The notes beneath the pieces are model-generated. The model was given only the letters and a program-made list of their open reading frames with translations, was not told the DNA's origin and made no database searches. Positions 37,345 to 49,000 of a DNA stretch of 64,000 nt are shown here, in pieces (the stretch's first letter is position 1; the number at the start of each line of letters is the position of its first letter). A program made the position numbers and the translations under genes. This DNA is from Rhodamnia argentea (Eukaryota; Streptophyta; Magnoliopsida; Myrtales; Myrtaceae), in assembly GCF_020921035.1 (NCBI RefSeq), contig NC_063151.1, forward strand, positions 2,542,001 through 2,606,000. The letters are read 5' to 3'.

Positions 37345-38620
37345 TTGTAGCATGAGCTGTGCTTTGTTAATTATGACGTGTGAGTTCGTACATTGTGCTG
37401 CGTAACAAAGCTCACAGCGTTAAAGAAAGATATGGTTCACCGGTTGATTCATACGTCCAAGTCATTAGCCAGCGGCCATTAAAGTTAGGTTTTGCGCAAT
37501 GGGCCACAGGCACTGAATTATAAATTTTATGGTGGTGAAGGCAAGACAAATTAGATGATGAGTCCCTTTCTTTAGATGAAGAGGAAAGACGAGACGAGAC
37601 GAGTCTTTGATCTCACTTGTCCATTTGGGAGAGGTACATCAATGAGAGAGTTTTGGGGCGTTGCGGGAAGATGGAAATAAAAAGCAAAGGATGAGCATTG
37701 ATGCAATTATCAAAGAGAGGGAAGCGGCATGTGCTTAGCTACCTTAGCTGCCAACTACCCTCAATTAATGGAGGTCATCATCTTACGAGGGACGAGAAGC
37801 GGCCACGCCCTGGAAGCCAACGAAGTTGAGAGATGTGACGTTCGTATCATAAAGGATGAAATCCTAATTGGAAAGAATATCCTGGCACGTTTGTTAGAGA
37901 TTCATACAAAATCCTAAACTCTTTGCAGTTGAGAAGTGCGACGTTCCTATCGTAAAGGACGAAACCCTTAATGAATAGAGTACACATGTTTGTTAAAAAT
38001 TCATACAAAACCCTAAAACAATCTCTCGATCTCGATCTCGATCAGATGCATGCAATAGGAAGTGGCCGCCAAGACATTGGATGTCCACATCTGAAGAGCT
38101 GCCAAGTTAAGAAGCTAGAGACATCCGTCTCAATTTACTGCAAACAAATAAAAGTTGGAAAAGTAGTTGAGAATTCGGATGGTTAGCATTAATAGAAATT
38201 TTCGTCCGGAAAAAACTTAGATTTGCATCATCCTGATTACGACCCTGTCTTTCTTTTTAGGGTAAAGCGGATCATGATCATGTCAGAAGCTGTCGGAGCA
38301 AGCAATTAATTTCACCATGATCCGTTTGCTGGCGTTCGTTATTGAAAAAGTTTCGACGTTCACTAAAGAGAAAAAGTTTTACTTCATGAACTTCAACTTC
38401 ACTGTTCTTATAAATTGCCCTTCTTATGTTTCAAAACTACAAACCTCATCGTCAACTTCACTTTTGATAATGGAAATCAAGTTGCATCTCGCACCTATAT
38501 ATAATTCACCCTATGACGATTTTATTTCCCAAACTTCAAGACCCACGAAAGCCCTACACCCAAAGACACTCTTTGGGATAATTACCCAAAAAGAAAAATT
38601 GTAATTTTGCTGTGCGGATT
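37345..38620. other. Intergenic region with a tandem duplication
   Basis: No gene can be supported. It contains a duplicated segment of about 100 bp (37825-38018) and a small CTCGAT-type run (38024-38042). The ORFs at 37729-37917 and 37971-38186 arise inside the duplication and are not convincing. Confidence 0.6.
37825..38018. repeat. Imperfect tandem duplication, unit about 102 bp
   Basis: Both units contain 'GTTGAGA-G-TG-GACGTTC', 'AAAGGA-GAAA-CCT', 'TTTGTTA-A-ATTCATACAAAA' and end in CCTAAA. Unit 1 is about 37825-37918 and unit 2 about 37928-38018. Confidence 0.75.
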
Positions 38621-38629
38621 GCGGATGTC

Positions 38630-39215
38630 AATTTTGTTCTAAAATTTTCAATTTGACAAATATAATCCTATAGATTTTGACGATTTGCCAATGTCCGGCC
38701 AATTTTGGCTAAAATTTACTGATATGGTAGTGTAGTCGGCACCAACCATCCTGCGGGACATGGCCGGCATTGACGTGAACGGATTTTGCAATTCTTTTAA
38801 AATTTTTTGAATTGTTTCTCTCTTCTTCTTTTCTTCCTTTTTTTCTCTTCTTTTCTATTCTTTTTTCTTTTCACCCTATTCCTTTCATTGATCCCGAGCC
38901 TCGGTGATGGCTAGCGAGGTCATCGGCCACAAGCGAGTGTTGCCCTTCCTGGATCAGGTGAGCATCGGCCTCGCTAGATTTGGCAAAGGTATCCCAACCG
39001 ATGATTGGCGGAGGGAAACAGGAAGAAAAAAGAAAAATAAGGAAAGAAAAGTAAAATTAAAAAAAATCAACATTTTTTACAAACATTTTCTACGCCAACT
39101 AGTTATGCCATGTATGAAGGTATTTCTGGTTAAAATTAGTTGGAACGACTATATTGATAAATCGTCAAAAGATTTAAAACTAAATTGGTTACATTTGAAA
39201 AGTGTATAGCTGAAA
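38630..39215. repeat. GC-core non-autonomous repeat element, copy 4
   Basis: The left arm has 'AATTTGACAAATATAATCC' and 'GACATGGCCGGCATTGACGT'. A CT-rich tract, a GC-rich core (38890-39010) and an A-rich tract (39020-39075) follow. The right arm matches copy 1 ('GAACGACTATATTGATAAAT', 'CGTCAAAAGATTTAAAACTA'). Confidence 0.65.
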
Positions 39216-41320
39216 GGATCACACATCCTCCCACTACCCAATAGGTTTGCTCAGGCAAAACCCTTAGTTTTCCCCTCTCCACCGCGTGCGACAACCTATT
39301 GCTTCAGAGCCGTCGCGGACCACATATCTAAGTCCGATGGCAATCCCCGTGCCAACTCGAAACTAGATTGCTGTCGAACAACCTCGACCTGGTAGCCAGG
39401 GCCGAGCTTTGCTACAAAGCTTGCACAGCTGGCGAGCCTGTTGCAGGGGCTCAATGTAGGCCGTGGCTCTCGCGATGTCGAGGTTGACTTGGCAAAGACT
39501 CGACGGCTGCTAGCCACGGGCTCAAGCCGAGGTCGCCCAGCCTTGCCGTCACGAGCCACGACCGATCTCACCACAACTCGAGACGGAGAGAGGCGCGCGG
39601 GCCGCGGCTAGGGCGAGGGCGTCGTCATCAGCATCAGGGTTGGGTTATGGCATCGAACGGCGAGTCAACATTGTGCGTGGGGATCTCAATCATATGCACT
39701 ACCGTGTGTAAGGGCAGAGAAAGGGTAAGGAGAGAAAGTGGGAGACAGTTTTGGAAATGTGCGAGGGCGAATGGGTATTTTCAGCTTTGGGAGATGCAAA
39801 CAAATAAAAAAAAAAAAATGTGAGGAGGGTATTAGACGTGAGGAGCAAAGTTTTCGAAATATTTAACAATCAGGTTTTCATCTAATAACTTAAAAGTGTA
39901 TCTAAAAAAAATTTACTTTTTACTTTTTTTTTTTGCTTACTGTAACAGTTGATGCACTTTGCTTTTTCCTTAATCCCAAACGCTCGAAAACTTTCATAAT
40001 GTATTAATATTGACACAAAGAATTCACATACACCATTTCACAGTTTCTTCAAATTTAGAAAATATTTAAAAGGGCCATTATCACGAAAAACCCTAAACTG
40101 GTAATACCTATGTCAAATTTACCTCAAACTAATTTTTTTACCACAAAAAACCCTTAAATTAGTACATTTGAGATAAATTTACTCCAAATTAATTTTTTGG
40201 CCATCAAAACCCCAAATTAATACACTTGTAACAAACTTATCCTCCGTTAGTTTCCATTAAAGCGGGTTTACAACCCCAAGAACCCCAAACTGGAAAACCT
40301 AGGATAAACGGAGGGTTAAAATCTCAAATCACTATACTTGTCAATTGTCACGTGTCATCAAACTCGGTAATTTGATGGTAAAATTTAAGGAATCTAATGG
40401 AGAGAAAAATTATCACTGGTGTACTAGTTTGTGGTTTTTATGATAAAAAAAAATCAGTATGGAGTTTTTCATTGTACTAACCCTATCTAAAATTTTGAGG
40501 GAAAACAAAAAAAAATTATTGCTTTTTAAAAAGCTTAACCAAACAGGTCTAAGCTTTTAGAATAGTTGGTAGATGTCTTGCAAAATTTCAAATGGTATCA
40601 AAGTAGCAGGTCCAAAGTACAAATTTTTCCAAGCATCTAATTTCATCCATCAATAAATTTCCACGGTTCAGTTTTAGGCCAAAATCCCTTCAATGCGTGA
40701 TGAAGAGTGCTAGAATATTGAAATAGGTCTTATTATCAAGTGTCTTCGCACTTTTTTTTAATGTACTTTGCTTGGAATGTTTCAATTTTCAAGTATGAAT
40801 CGATTGCTTAATAAGTGCCTCTGGACCACTCTTTGACAAAATCCATTCAAATGTTTTACCCCGCCAAACTTTCATATACGTTTTAGCAGTCGTATGATGT
40901 CTTAACTTTTGCCTATACCTTATTTCCAATCTGGTAAAGACATGTTGTTCATGATATTACACACTCTTGACATTTCCTAATGTTATACGCTAGAAACCTT
41001 TAAAGATGGTCTTACATGGAGTCACATATAATTCATTCATAATCTTATTGGATAATATTTGTGAATTCTGATGGACGAGTTGATGGAAATTGCTTCCGAC
41101 TGTTCCATCGGAGTGGTTAGAAGGAGAGAGAAATTGAAAGCAACAATTTATCACTTACGAATCATCACATCTCCGTAGTGAAGTGTTTTTCAAAAGTTAG
41201 CTTCAGAGGAATTTAAAGGGATTGGAGGAAAGATCCTTAATGAGTCGCAGCTCTTTCATCCACCATAAACCAAACAAAGATGGCCATCTAATCGTCTCTC
41301 TTAAATTTCCGTCGTCCGCA
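39216..41320. other. Intergenic region upstream of the CER2-like gene
   Basis: A GC-rich patch (39260-39650) has the look of another repeat core rather than a gene. A tandem, foldback-like repeat lies at 40075-40500. An 'AATGGTATCAAAGTAGCAGG' motif at 40591-40610 resembles an LTR-element primer-binding site. No coding gene is supported. Confidence 0.55.
40075..40500. repeat. Degenerate tandem/foldback repeat with about 60-bp units
   Basis: Units of the type 'CC-TAAA-T-GTA-A-CT--GA--AATTTAC' recur at about 40090, 40147 and 40205. A partly inverse version lies at about 40410-40480 ('GGTGTACTAGTTTGTGG'). This is a common pattern in plant non-autonomous elements. Confidence 0.5.
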
Positions 41321-41322
41321 TC

Positions 41323-41330
41323 TATTTAAA
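41323..41330 (+). promoter_or_regulatory. TATA-like box of the CER2-like gene
   Basis: TATTTAAA lies about 115 bp before the ATG at 41444. This is a fitting distance for a plant core promoter given that the (TC)n tract occupies much of the leader. Confidence 0.5.
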
Positions 41331-41387
41331 CCATACATATAGACGAATTCCTAAGGACAACCTTCCATCATAGCAAGCAAATTAAAC

Positions 41388-41388
<1 letters not shown>

Positions 41389-41434
<46 letters not shown>
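41389..41434. repeat. (TC)n microsatellite in the CER2-like 5' leader
   Basis: About 22 TC units end nine bases before the ATG at 41444. CT-rich leaders are common in plant genes and length changes here could alter expression. Confidence 0.95.
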
Positions 41435-41436
<2 letters not shown>

Positions 41437-41443
41437 CACAAAA

Positions 41444-44400
41444 ATGGTTGCATCGGACAAGAAGAGCTCCGTGCACAGCGTGAAGCTGTCGTCGGTGGTG
41501 CCGGCTAGAGTGACGGGCGACAACACGGTGCACGGGCTGACAAGCATGGACCTGGCGATGAAGCTCCACTACCTCAAGGGGCTCTACTTCTTCAGCAGTG
41601 AAGCCGTCCAGGGGCTCACCATCGCCGACCTGAAGAAGCCCATGTTCCAGGGCCTGGAGCTCTATCCCATGACGTCTGGCAGGATCAGGCAGTCCGAGAG
41701 TGACAGGCCCGTCATCAAGTGCAACGATAGCGGGGTCCGCATCATCGAGGCCCGTTGCGACAAGTCGCTGGATGAGTGGTTGGCGGCAACCCAGGAGGAG
41801 GATGGTGGCTGGGAGCTCCAGGACTTGCTGGCTCATTCTCAGGTTCTTGGCCCGGATCTTGGCTTCTCTCCCCTGATTTATGTTCAGGTAATTCAGTTAC
41901 TATATATATTTGCCAGTCTTTCATTTTAGAACTGTAGACATCTTACGTTGATTGAATTTGTGCAAGAAAATCTCCACTTCACGTCATGGAACATGTCAAT
42001 CTAGCCCACCAATCATTGGTTTCACCTGCAACATATTACCTGTGAACTTAGGCCACTAACTTTATTAAAATAATCTAGTACCGCATTACCTTAGTCTAGG
42101 TTGGTCAGTCATTAACACCAGACACTCATCTTTCCAGTTTTCTGACTGTCAAATGAAATGATGAAGCAAGAGATGCAATAGTGGCGAAGATTGTTTAGCA
42201 GTCATATGACCTTGTGCTGTCTATTAACGAAAAAACTACCTTTTCCATCAAGTTCACCATGCATAGGATTCGATCATCATCATATTATTTCAATGGGAAC
42301 ATAATCGTGAATTAGATCAAAGAAAGATACAGTTGCCAAGAGAAATAGCAAAGAAACATTGGCTGAGCTGATAAATAATTCCTTCTTGTTTTGAGGCCTT
42401 GTTTTCATCTACCATCAATAATCAGCAACTATTTCTCATTAAAACGGCATGACCCTGCACGTCTGAACAATCAAAGTTAGGGAAGCGACCCCAGAAGGTG
42501 TTGCGATCGGGCCCTTAAATGTGGATGGATGGTCCTGTAACTTCTTCCAGGCGAAAGCAGCATCGAAAGAACCAATTAAGAATGGCTGGCCCGAACGTGA
42601 ACGTCCCGAAAAGATAGAAAAAAGCTTAAACCAAAATGGTCATGGGTACCCAGCACGCCAGCACCAATCCATTGCTCTTGTACTTCTACAAAAAAAAAAA
42701 AAAAAGAAACTGCTTTCTATACATTAGAGAAAGGGAACATGGTACATCCTGACCAAGGATGTGGGCTCGGTTCTTGTCAAGAAGTTTTCTCGAGCATTCG
42801 TTATGATTAGAGAAGTCAAATGGATGGATCTGGATCGTGTTGAGTTTGAGTCGAGTCAAATATGGTCCGACGTATATTAATCCGTTTTGGCCTTTTTTTT
42901 TTATTTTGTTTTGGTCAACAATCTATTTTCATACAATACAAATTTAATAATTCATACATGACCCAATCTATACCCAATCTGTATTTCTTAAATACTGCTA
43001 TATCTAACCAAATCATGCAATATTTGTTTCTTATAATTTATTAAGAAAAATAATATTGCTAAAACATTTTCATGCAACTCAATTTTTTTAATTTTTTTAC
43101 TTTTTAAAGGAAAATAATTTTTATTATTAAAAAAATTTATTATTAATTATTATTAAAAATTAATATTTATTTTTTAATTAAAAATCATCATTTATTTTTT
43201 AGAAAAGTATTTTTATTTATTTATTTTCTTTTCCTTTTTCTTCGATGGCTAGAGACTGCGATCCGGGCATTCCAAAACAGCTTTTATATTATTCTTTAAT
43301 TTTATTTTGTTTCTTTCTTTTACTTATAAAAAATATAAAATATAAACTAATGTTCTTGAGACCCATTTACAAGTGATGCTTGAAAAACTGCAAGCCACAG
43401 GCCGAAAACGGGTCAAAAATGAGTTGAGTTAAAATCTATGAAAATCCATATTTGAATAAGCTTTATAAGCTAAACTCATATTTGACCCATTGTTTTCGAT
43501 TTATTTAACCCATTTATAACCTAGGTGAATAAAAGTGTGTGTTTTTTTTTGTCAAAAGTGTGTTAAAAAGAAGGTCAAAGACACACATTGACATCTCTAA
43601 TTACGACACTTTCAGCAAGAAATACTTCGATTTTCATTAACTAAATTGTTGTCCGACTAGAAATACGCCCTATTCGGCGTTGCGTTGAGAACTTCCCATG
43701 AAGAAGAGGAAAATTCTCCTCTCTGTGTCGTACTTATTGAACAAATTCTTTTTAGTATTGATTCGGATTAAGGGTTGTTTTTTTTTTTTTTGGTCGGATT
43801 AAGGGTTGTTTACTTGCATCGGTTTTGTTCGTTCAAATAGAAGAGGGAAAGAAGGTTCTTGTTTCATCAATCGGATCGCTTCTCCTTGGTTTCATTCGGT
43901 TTAGGGACAAACATAATCTTTTCCTTAGCTTGTTCAGAAACTTTAGGAATGTCTCGCAGATGTAACAGATCTTACCAGTGATATATGTTGTCTTGGAGTC
44001 ACAGTTCACTTGGTTCGAATGCGGAGGAATCTGTGTGGGTCTAAGCTGGGCTCACGTCCTCGGAGATGCCTTCTCAGCTTCGTCCTTCATCAACATGTGG
44101 GGCCAGATCATGGCCGGTCACGCGCCGCCCAAGTCCCTCCACGCGCCAGTTCCCAAATGGCCCTCATCCCCCGGCAAATCGACGCTCGACACGGCGCCAT
44201 TGACCGTTAAAAGGGTCGACCCGGTTGGGGACTGTTGGTTAGCCGTCAACAACAGTAAGTTGGAGGCATACTCCGTTCACCTCACCTTGCGACAACTCGA
44301 TCACATCACAAGCATATGTGGATTGGTTGGTGAATCTAAAGTCCCACATTTCGAACTGCTGTCCGCTTTGATTTGGAAATCCGTGTCGAAGATAAGGGGA

Positions 44401-44886
44401 GACGGCGGGCCGAAGATCGTAACCGTGTGCGAGAATAATGTCCATAGAGAAGTGAACCAATTACCCTCAAACAGCATGGATTTGAGCAGGGTCGAAGTGA
44501 ATTTCTCGGTGGCAGAAGCGGAAGTATCCGATCTGGCGAGGCTGATCACCGAGGCGGAGAATGAGAATGGCATGATTGAAGAAATGGTGGAGAAAGATGA
44601 AGGGAAGCTGGACTTCATCGCATATGGGGCGAATTTGACATTTGTGAATTTGGATGGTGCAGATATATATGGGCTAGAGTTGCAGGGCCGAAAGCCAATT
44701 TTTGCAAATTACAGAATAAGTGGGGTTGGAGATGAAGGGGTGGTGTTGGTCCTTCCAGGACCAGAAAATGGGGATGAAAAGGGTGGTGGTGGGCTTGCAA
44801 GGACGGTGACAATGGTCCTGCCCGAGGCTCAGATGGCACAGCTCAAGGAGGAGATTAACGGAACGTGGGGAATTTTGCCCCAGTGA
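41444..44886 (+). CDS. CER2-like BAHD-family protein (very-long-chain fatty acid/wax synthesis)
   Basis: Two exons, 41444-41887 and 44005-44886, join in frame to 441 residues across one GT-AG intron of 2117 bp. It matches ECERIFERUM2 along its length: VKLSSVVPA near the start, LTSMDLAMKLHYLKGLYFF (about 32-50), SGRIR, IKCNDSGVR, VLGPDLGFSPL, then CGGICVGLSWAHVLGD, GANLTFVNLDGADIYGLEL and GVGDEGVVLV. CER2-type proteins work in the ER with the fatty acid elongase condensing enzyme CER6 and allow elongation beyond C28 for cuticular wax. The BAHD HxxxD motif is present (H165-D169) but the second BAHD motif, DFGWG, is not seen, as in CER2. The ATG follows a (TC)n leader and a TATA-like box. Position next to RGTA1 agrees with Arabidopsis CER2 (AT4G24510). 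Some other CER2-LIKE paralogue is the main alternative. Confidence 0.93.
41888..44004 (+). other. Large intron of the CER2-like gene
   Basis: GTAATT at the start and TCACAG at the end. It has an AT-rich stretch (43070-43340) and two small poly-T insertions flanked by direct repeats (43531-43563 and 43763-43811), described under findings. No ORF of interest lies inside. Confidence 0.85.
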
Positions 44887-46018
44887 CGGCGTGTCGGCTA
44901 CTGAAACGATGTCGAGACTCGTTCTACCGGTGGCCATGAATAACAAAAGTCAATCATAGCACATGTGGATTCGTGTTTCCTAAAAGAAAGTTAGATGTGA
45001 ATTGTAATGTCGCTTCAACTTCGAATGTGTTCTGTGAAATTGGACATCGTAATTGCATCAAGGCAGTTTCGAGGAAATTTTTTATGTTAAAAAGTCAACT
45101 TTTATCCTTGATGTCCTTTTGAAAGCGATCTTAAGGCAAATACACATGTACTGGGACTGTCTTTACATTGCTAATATATCAAATCGTGTGTGGCTCTAAT
45201 AACATTTTTGCGGCTCACTTGATTCGCTAGCTTTTGGGATGAGCTCTCCCGGAATTTATTGTTTGTACAATATGGTATATTTATAAGCTAAGTTGAAGCA
45301 CTAACTGGTAAGTAGATTTAATTTTATTTGGGCTCCCTTTCTTCCTGTTTAAGAAATCAAATAAGATTTCCATTGTCTGGAAATCAATTACAAATCAAGA
45401 AAAGACGGAGAAGAAATCAAGGACGGATAAAAGAAGCTTTTGCTAGCGTTTCTCCTCCACGCATCATCTTTTTTCCATGTTTCTAAGCTTGACCGGAAAA
45501 TTAATGATGTATGAAGATCGCTATCTCATCGCTATTTCTGACTGTCAAATCACTTGCTCAATGCATTGAGAATCATGATCAAGCTACATAGAATGGATAA
45601 CCAGACAGACTAATCTGATAACTTATAGGAGCTTGGCCTGGGTGCAGCATTCCTCCAAGAGGCAATGTCTCCTTTCATCGTACGACGAGCATGACGCTAC
45701 AATCAAAACAGAAAGACATCCAGATTTTAATCGTCGGACTTGTCCAATATATCGTACAGCCAATCAATTGTTAGCAACAAAATCTTCCGTGAGCAAGGGC
45801 TAGCTAGGTGAACGAAATCTCAAGTTCCCAATCGATGTCGCTTTACAAAATAAAAACAGAATACACAAGAAAGTCTATTTCCTTCCCGAATCAACAAGGA
45901 TCACCGGATGGCGGTGCAGTCTATTTCCTTCCCTAATCGACGAGGGTCACCACATGGCTATGCACTATATGAGGGAGCTATTGGTAAATTATCAGTCACT
46001 ACTGGGAAAAAAATTGAC
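44887..46018. other. Intergenic region between converging CER2-like and KIN-4C genes
   Basis: It should hold both 3' UTRs. A 46-bp tandem duplication (45873-45964) sits just past the KIN-4C stop. Nothing else is recognised. Confidence 0.6.
45873..45964. repeat. 46-bp tandem duplication near the KIN-4C 3' end
   Basis: Units start at 45873 and 45919. Both read GTCTATTTCCTTCCC, then AATC-AC-AGG-TCACC and ATGGC. They differ at about seven positions. It is about 55 bp beyond the stop codon, so probably in the 3' UTR. Confidence 0.85.
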
Positions 46019-49000
46019 TCAAGATGCATGATTCTCCTTATCATCGGTCTTTCTTTCCTGCGGAACCAAAACTTCTGGAGCCGCTACACCAGCCTCCTTG
46101 CTTTGAGTTGTCTCATCACTCAGATCAGCATTCCTTTCTCTTAGCACATTATTACCGCTTGGAGCCGGCGTTCGCATAGCCCTAGGTAACTTCAAAGGAA
46201 CGTCTCCCTGGAGAGAGATACCATCATCTGGCTTCTCAGAGGCCTTCACTGTTGTCTCGGGAAATGCAGGAGGTGGAGCCACAGGAACCAGCTGGACTGC
46301 GGCTTTCCCCCATTTCTTTCTTCGATTAGGTTTTGGTGCCTTCGTTTTGGCCTGTGAGGGATGTGAAATTAGCAAGAACGTGCAGAAGAAATCAGAACCA
46401 AAGTGACATGTGACAGTTAGTGCGTGGCAGTCCTAAAGTGACTACTGTCCTGAAATAAAGCAGCTTTAGAGGTAAATGCATTTGCAAGGAACGAGAAGAA
46501 AAGACTTTCCCCTTAATCTAGACTAGCATAAAATTGAAAGATGATAATCTTGCGATCGTTTTAAAAGAAGTTATAGATTGGGCGTGAACTTTGGTGTTCA
46601 ATGCCAGAAGGGAAATACTAGCATTCTCTTGGGTGGGGGATACATAGACACCTGCATACTATTCCATGGCAAAAGAACAATGACAAAGGAAACATACCAA
46701 GGTGTTCCCGATGTCAGATAAAGGTTTCCTCCTCACATCAGCATCATCAGCTGAATCAACAGGTTTTTCACCAAATGCACTCTGAAGTAAACTTGCACCG
46801 TGGGAGGCTAGATTAGATTCGCCAGTTTCTTCATTGTTCCCATCGTTTAAGGCCCCGCTTTTATCTTCTCCGGAAGATTCCTCCAACCCTTTGGCAGATG
46901 CAGACTCTCTGTTGGTGCATTTACTGGATAGGCAGCCACACGATGGCCCACAGACTGATCCAGTGCCCCGACATTCACATCTTGATGTTTTACAAGATGA
47001 GCTTTTGCTGCATGAGCAGCAAACCTCAGTATTATCATTTGCTGTTGTTCTTTCGCCGGAGCTCTCCTTCTTTACGCCATTTACTTCATTAACCTCTGGG
47101 TCTTGGGTATCAGAAGACGAATGGCGTCCAATTTTGGCTCTTCTCCTTCGTGGCCGTTTTCCCGACTGTACCCAGTCTTCATCATCGTCATCATATGCTG
47201 CATCATCTGAATAATCTGATTCTGATGTGTCCATGTCCTCGAACAGAAATACCGATGCCCTGTGTTCCTACGGAAATCACCCCATGAATCAGTACAAGCC
47301 AATTAATGAGATGGAAATTTTCAACATTATGCAGGCACATACAGCATGCAGCACCAAAGCATAACTAACAGGTAAACTTCAGAAAAAATACTAATTCCTA
47401 ACACTTGAATGTAAAATAGAGCAAGAAAAAGGCAGACATCTCTCAAACCTGCTTGTGTAAGACATATTTATTTGGTCCGATGTTTAGCCTGGAATCCCCT
47501 GAATCTGCTACATTTGATTTGTAGTGCTTCTTCAAGAGGATGTCCTGCCAGTTGTTTGCAAGTGAAGACCACTTTAAAAGCATAATCAAGACCAGAATAG
47601 ATACAAGAGAATCAACTAGTGACATCACAAAAAAAAAAATCAAAATTATCAAAAGAACTGAGCACAAAGAGCATTAGAGCATTGTTTTACCTGAAGAATT
47701 AACAAAAAAGCTAAGTATAAAAGCAAATCCGGTTCCCAAGAAAGCTTCATCTAACTTCAACTATCAGTTAGGATAGGTAGCAGGAAAAACATAGTGATGA
47801 ACAAGTTAGGAGACTAGTTTGCCTGAAACAACAGATAAATGCTCTACCAAGATGCTTAGGATAGGTAGCAGGAAAAACATAGTGATGAACAAGTTAGGAG
47901 ACTAGTTTGCCTGCAACAACAGATAAATGCTCTACCAAGATGCTTAGGATAGGTAGCAGGAAAAACATAGTGATGAACAAGTTAGGAGACTAGTTTGCCT
48001 GCAACAACAGATAAATGCTCTACCAAGATGCTTATGATAGGCTTCTAAGTTGTTGTGATAACTACCATTTCAATATCCAGCTCCTTCATAAAACTAATCT
48101 TTAAATATACTATAGCAGCAATATTTTCCAAGTTACCTAAACAGCAGCTATACACAGGTCACAGGTTCAGCAGGTTTGACTACACACCGAGTATGTCCAC
48201 GTAAGGCTCTAGCTACCGAATGCATATAATGCTCGAGAGTTCTCACCTGCGACTTTAGCTGATGAACGAGTTCTGTCTTCTGCATTTCCAACTGTCTGAT
48301 CACAGAGCTTAGTTTGACAACTCTCTCCTTTAAATCTCTTATATGTGAGTCCTTTTCTCTACAATCAACCTCTTTATCCCACAGTAGGCACCTTTAAAAA
48401 TTCAAGAAGAGTCAAGTTTAGCTTGTATTTTTTTTTTTTCTTGGGTTAGCTACTTAAAATGCATTGACATTAAACAATCTCAGAAATTAAATACACAATA
48501 CTTTTCTACAAGACACGTATGACTTACAAAATCATAAAATCAACTAGAAGATCACAACATAGTGCTACACCGAGTCAATCTAACATATATAGTACGATTA
48601 TTGCCTAGTACCTCGAAGAAGATGCCAAATTAAAGAGGTAGTTCATCAGATTCTTTGCATCTGCTAGGGAACGAACTTGATTCCAACGTCCCCTGCCACT
48701 GAAGACCCTTTCACGCTCTTCTGCTTCTGATAGCTGCGATGCCATGGACACTAGGGTACTGGAAGAAGTCGCAAGCATGTTCTCAAGAGCAAAAATTCTT
48801 GAATTCCTCGCACCAGGAGACATTGCAGGGGGACAGTCACTACAAAGCACATCATCCAAAGATGTTCAGCAACGGTTAGCAGATCAACGCCAATATGAAG
48901 ATGATGAAAAAGCTAAGGCAAAATTATCACAAACGGAATCTGCTGCTGCCTCCCCCACCTTAAGTTTGCTTGCTTCTGCAATTCTGCTTCTTCCTTAAGC

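Noticed and set aside
46834..47214. Plus-strand 126-residue ORF
   Set aside because: It is the complement of KIN-4C exon 26, including the Cys-rich tail.
48744..48998. Plus-strand ORF inside the kinesin gene
   Set aside because: Complement of KIN-4C exons 22-23, which splice perfectly on the minus strand.
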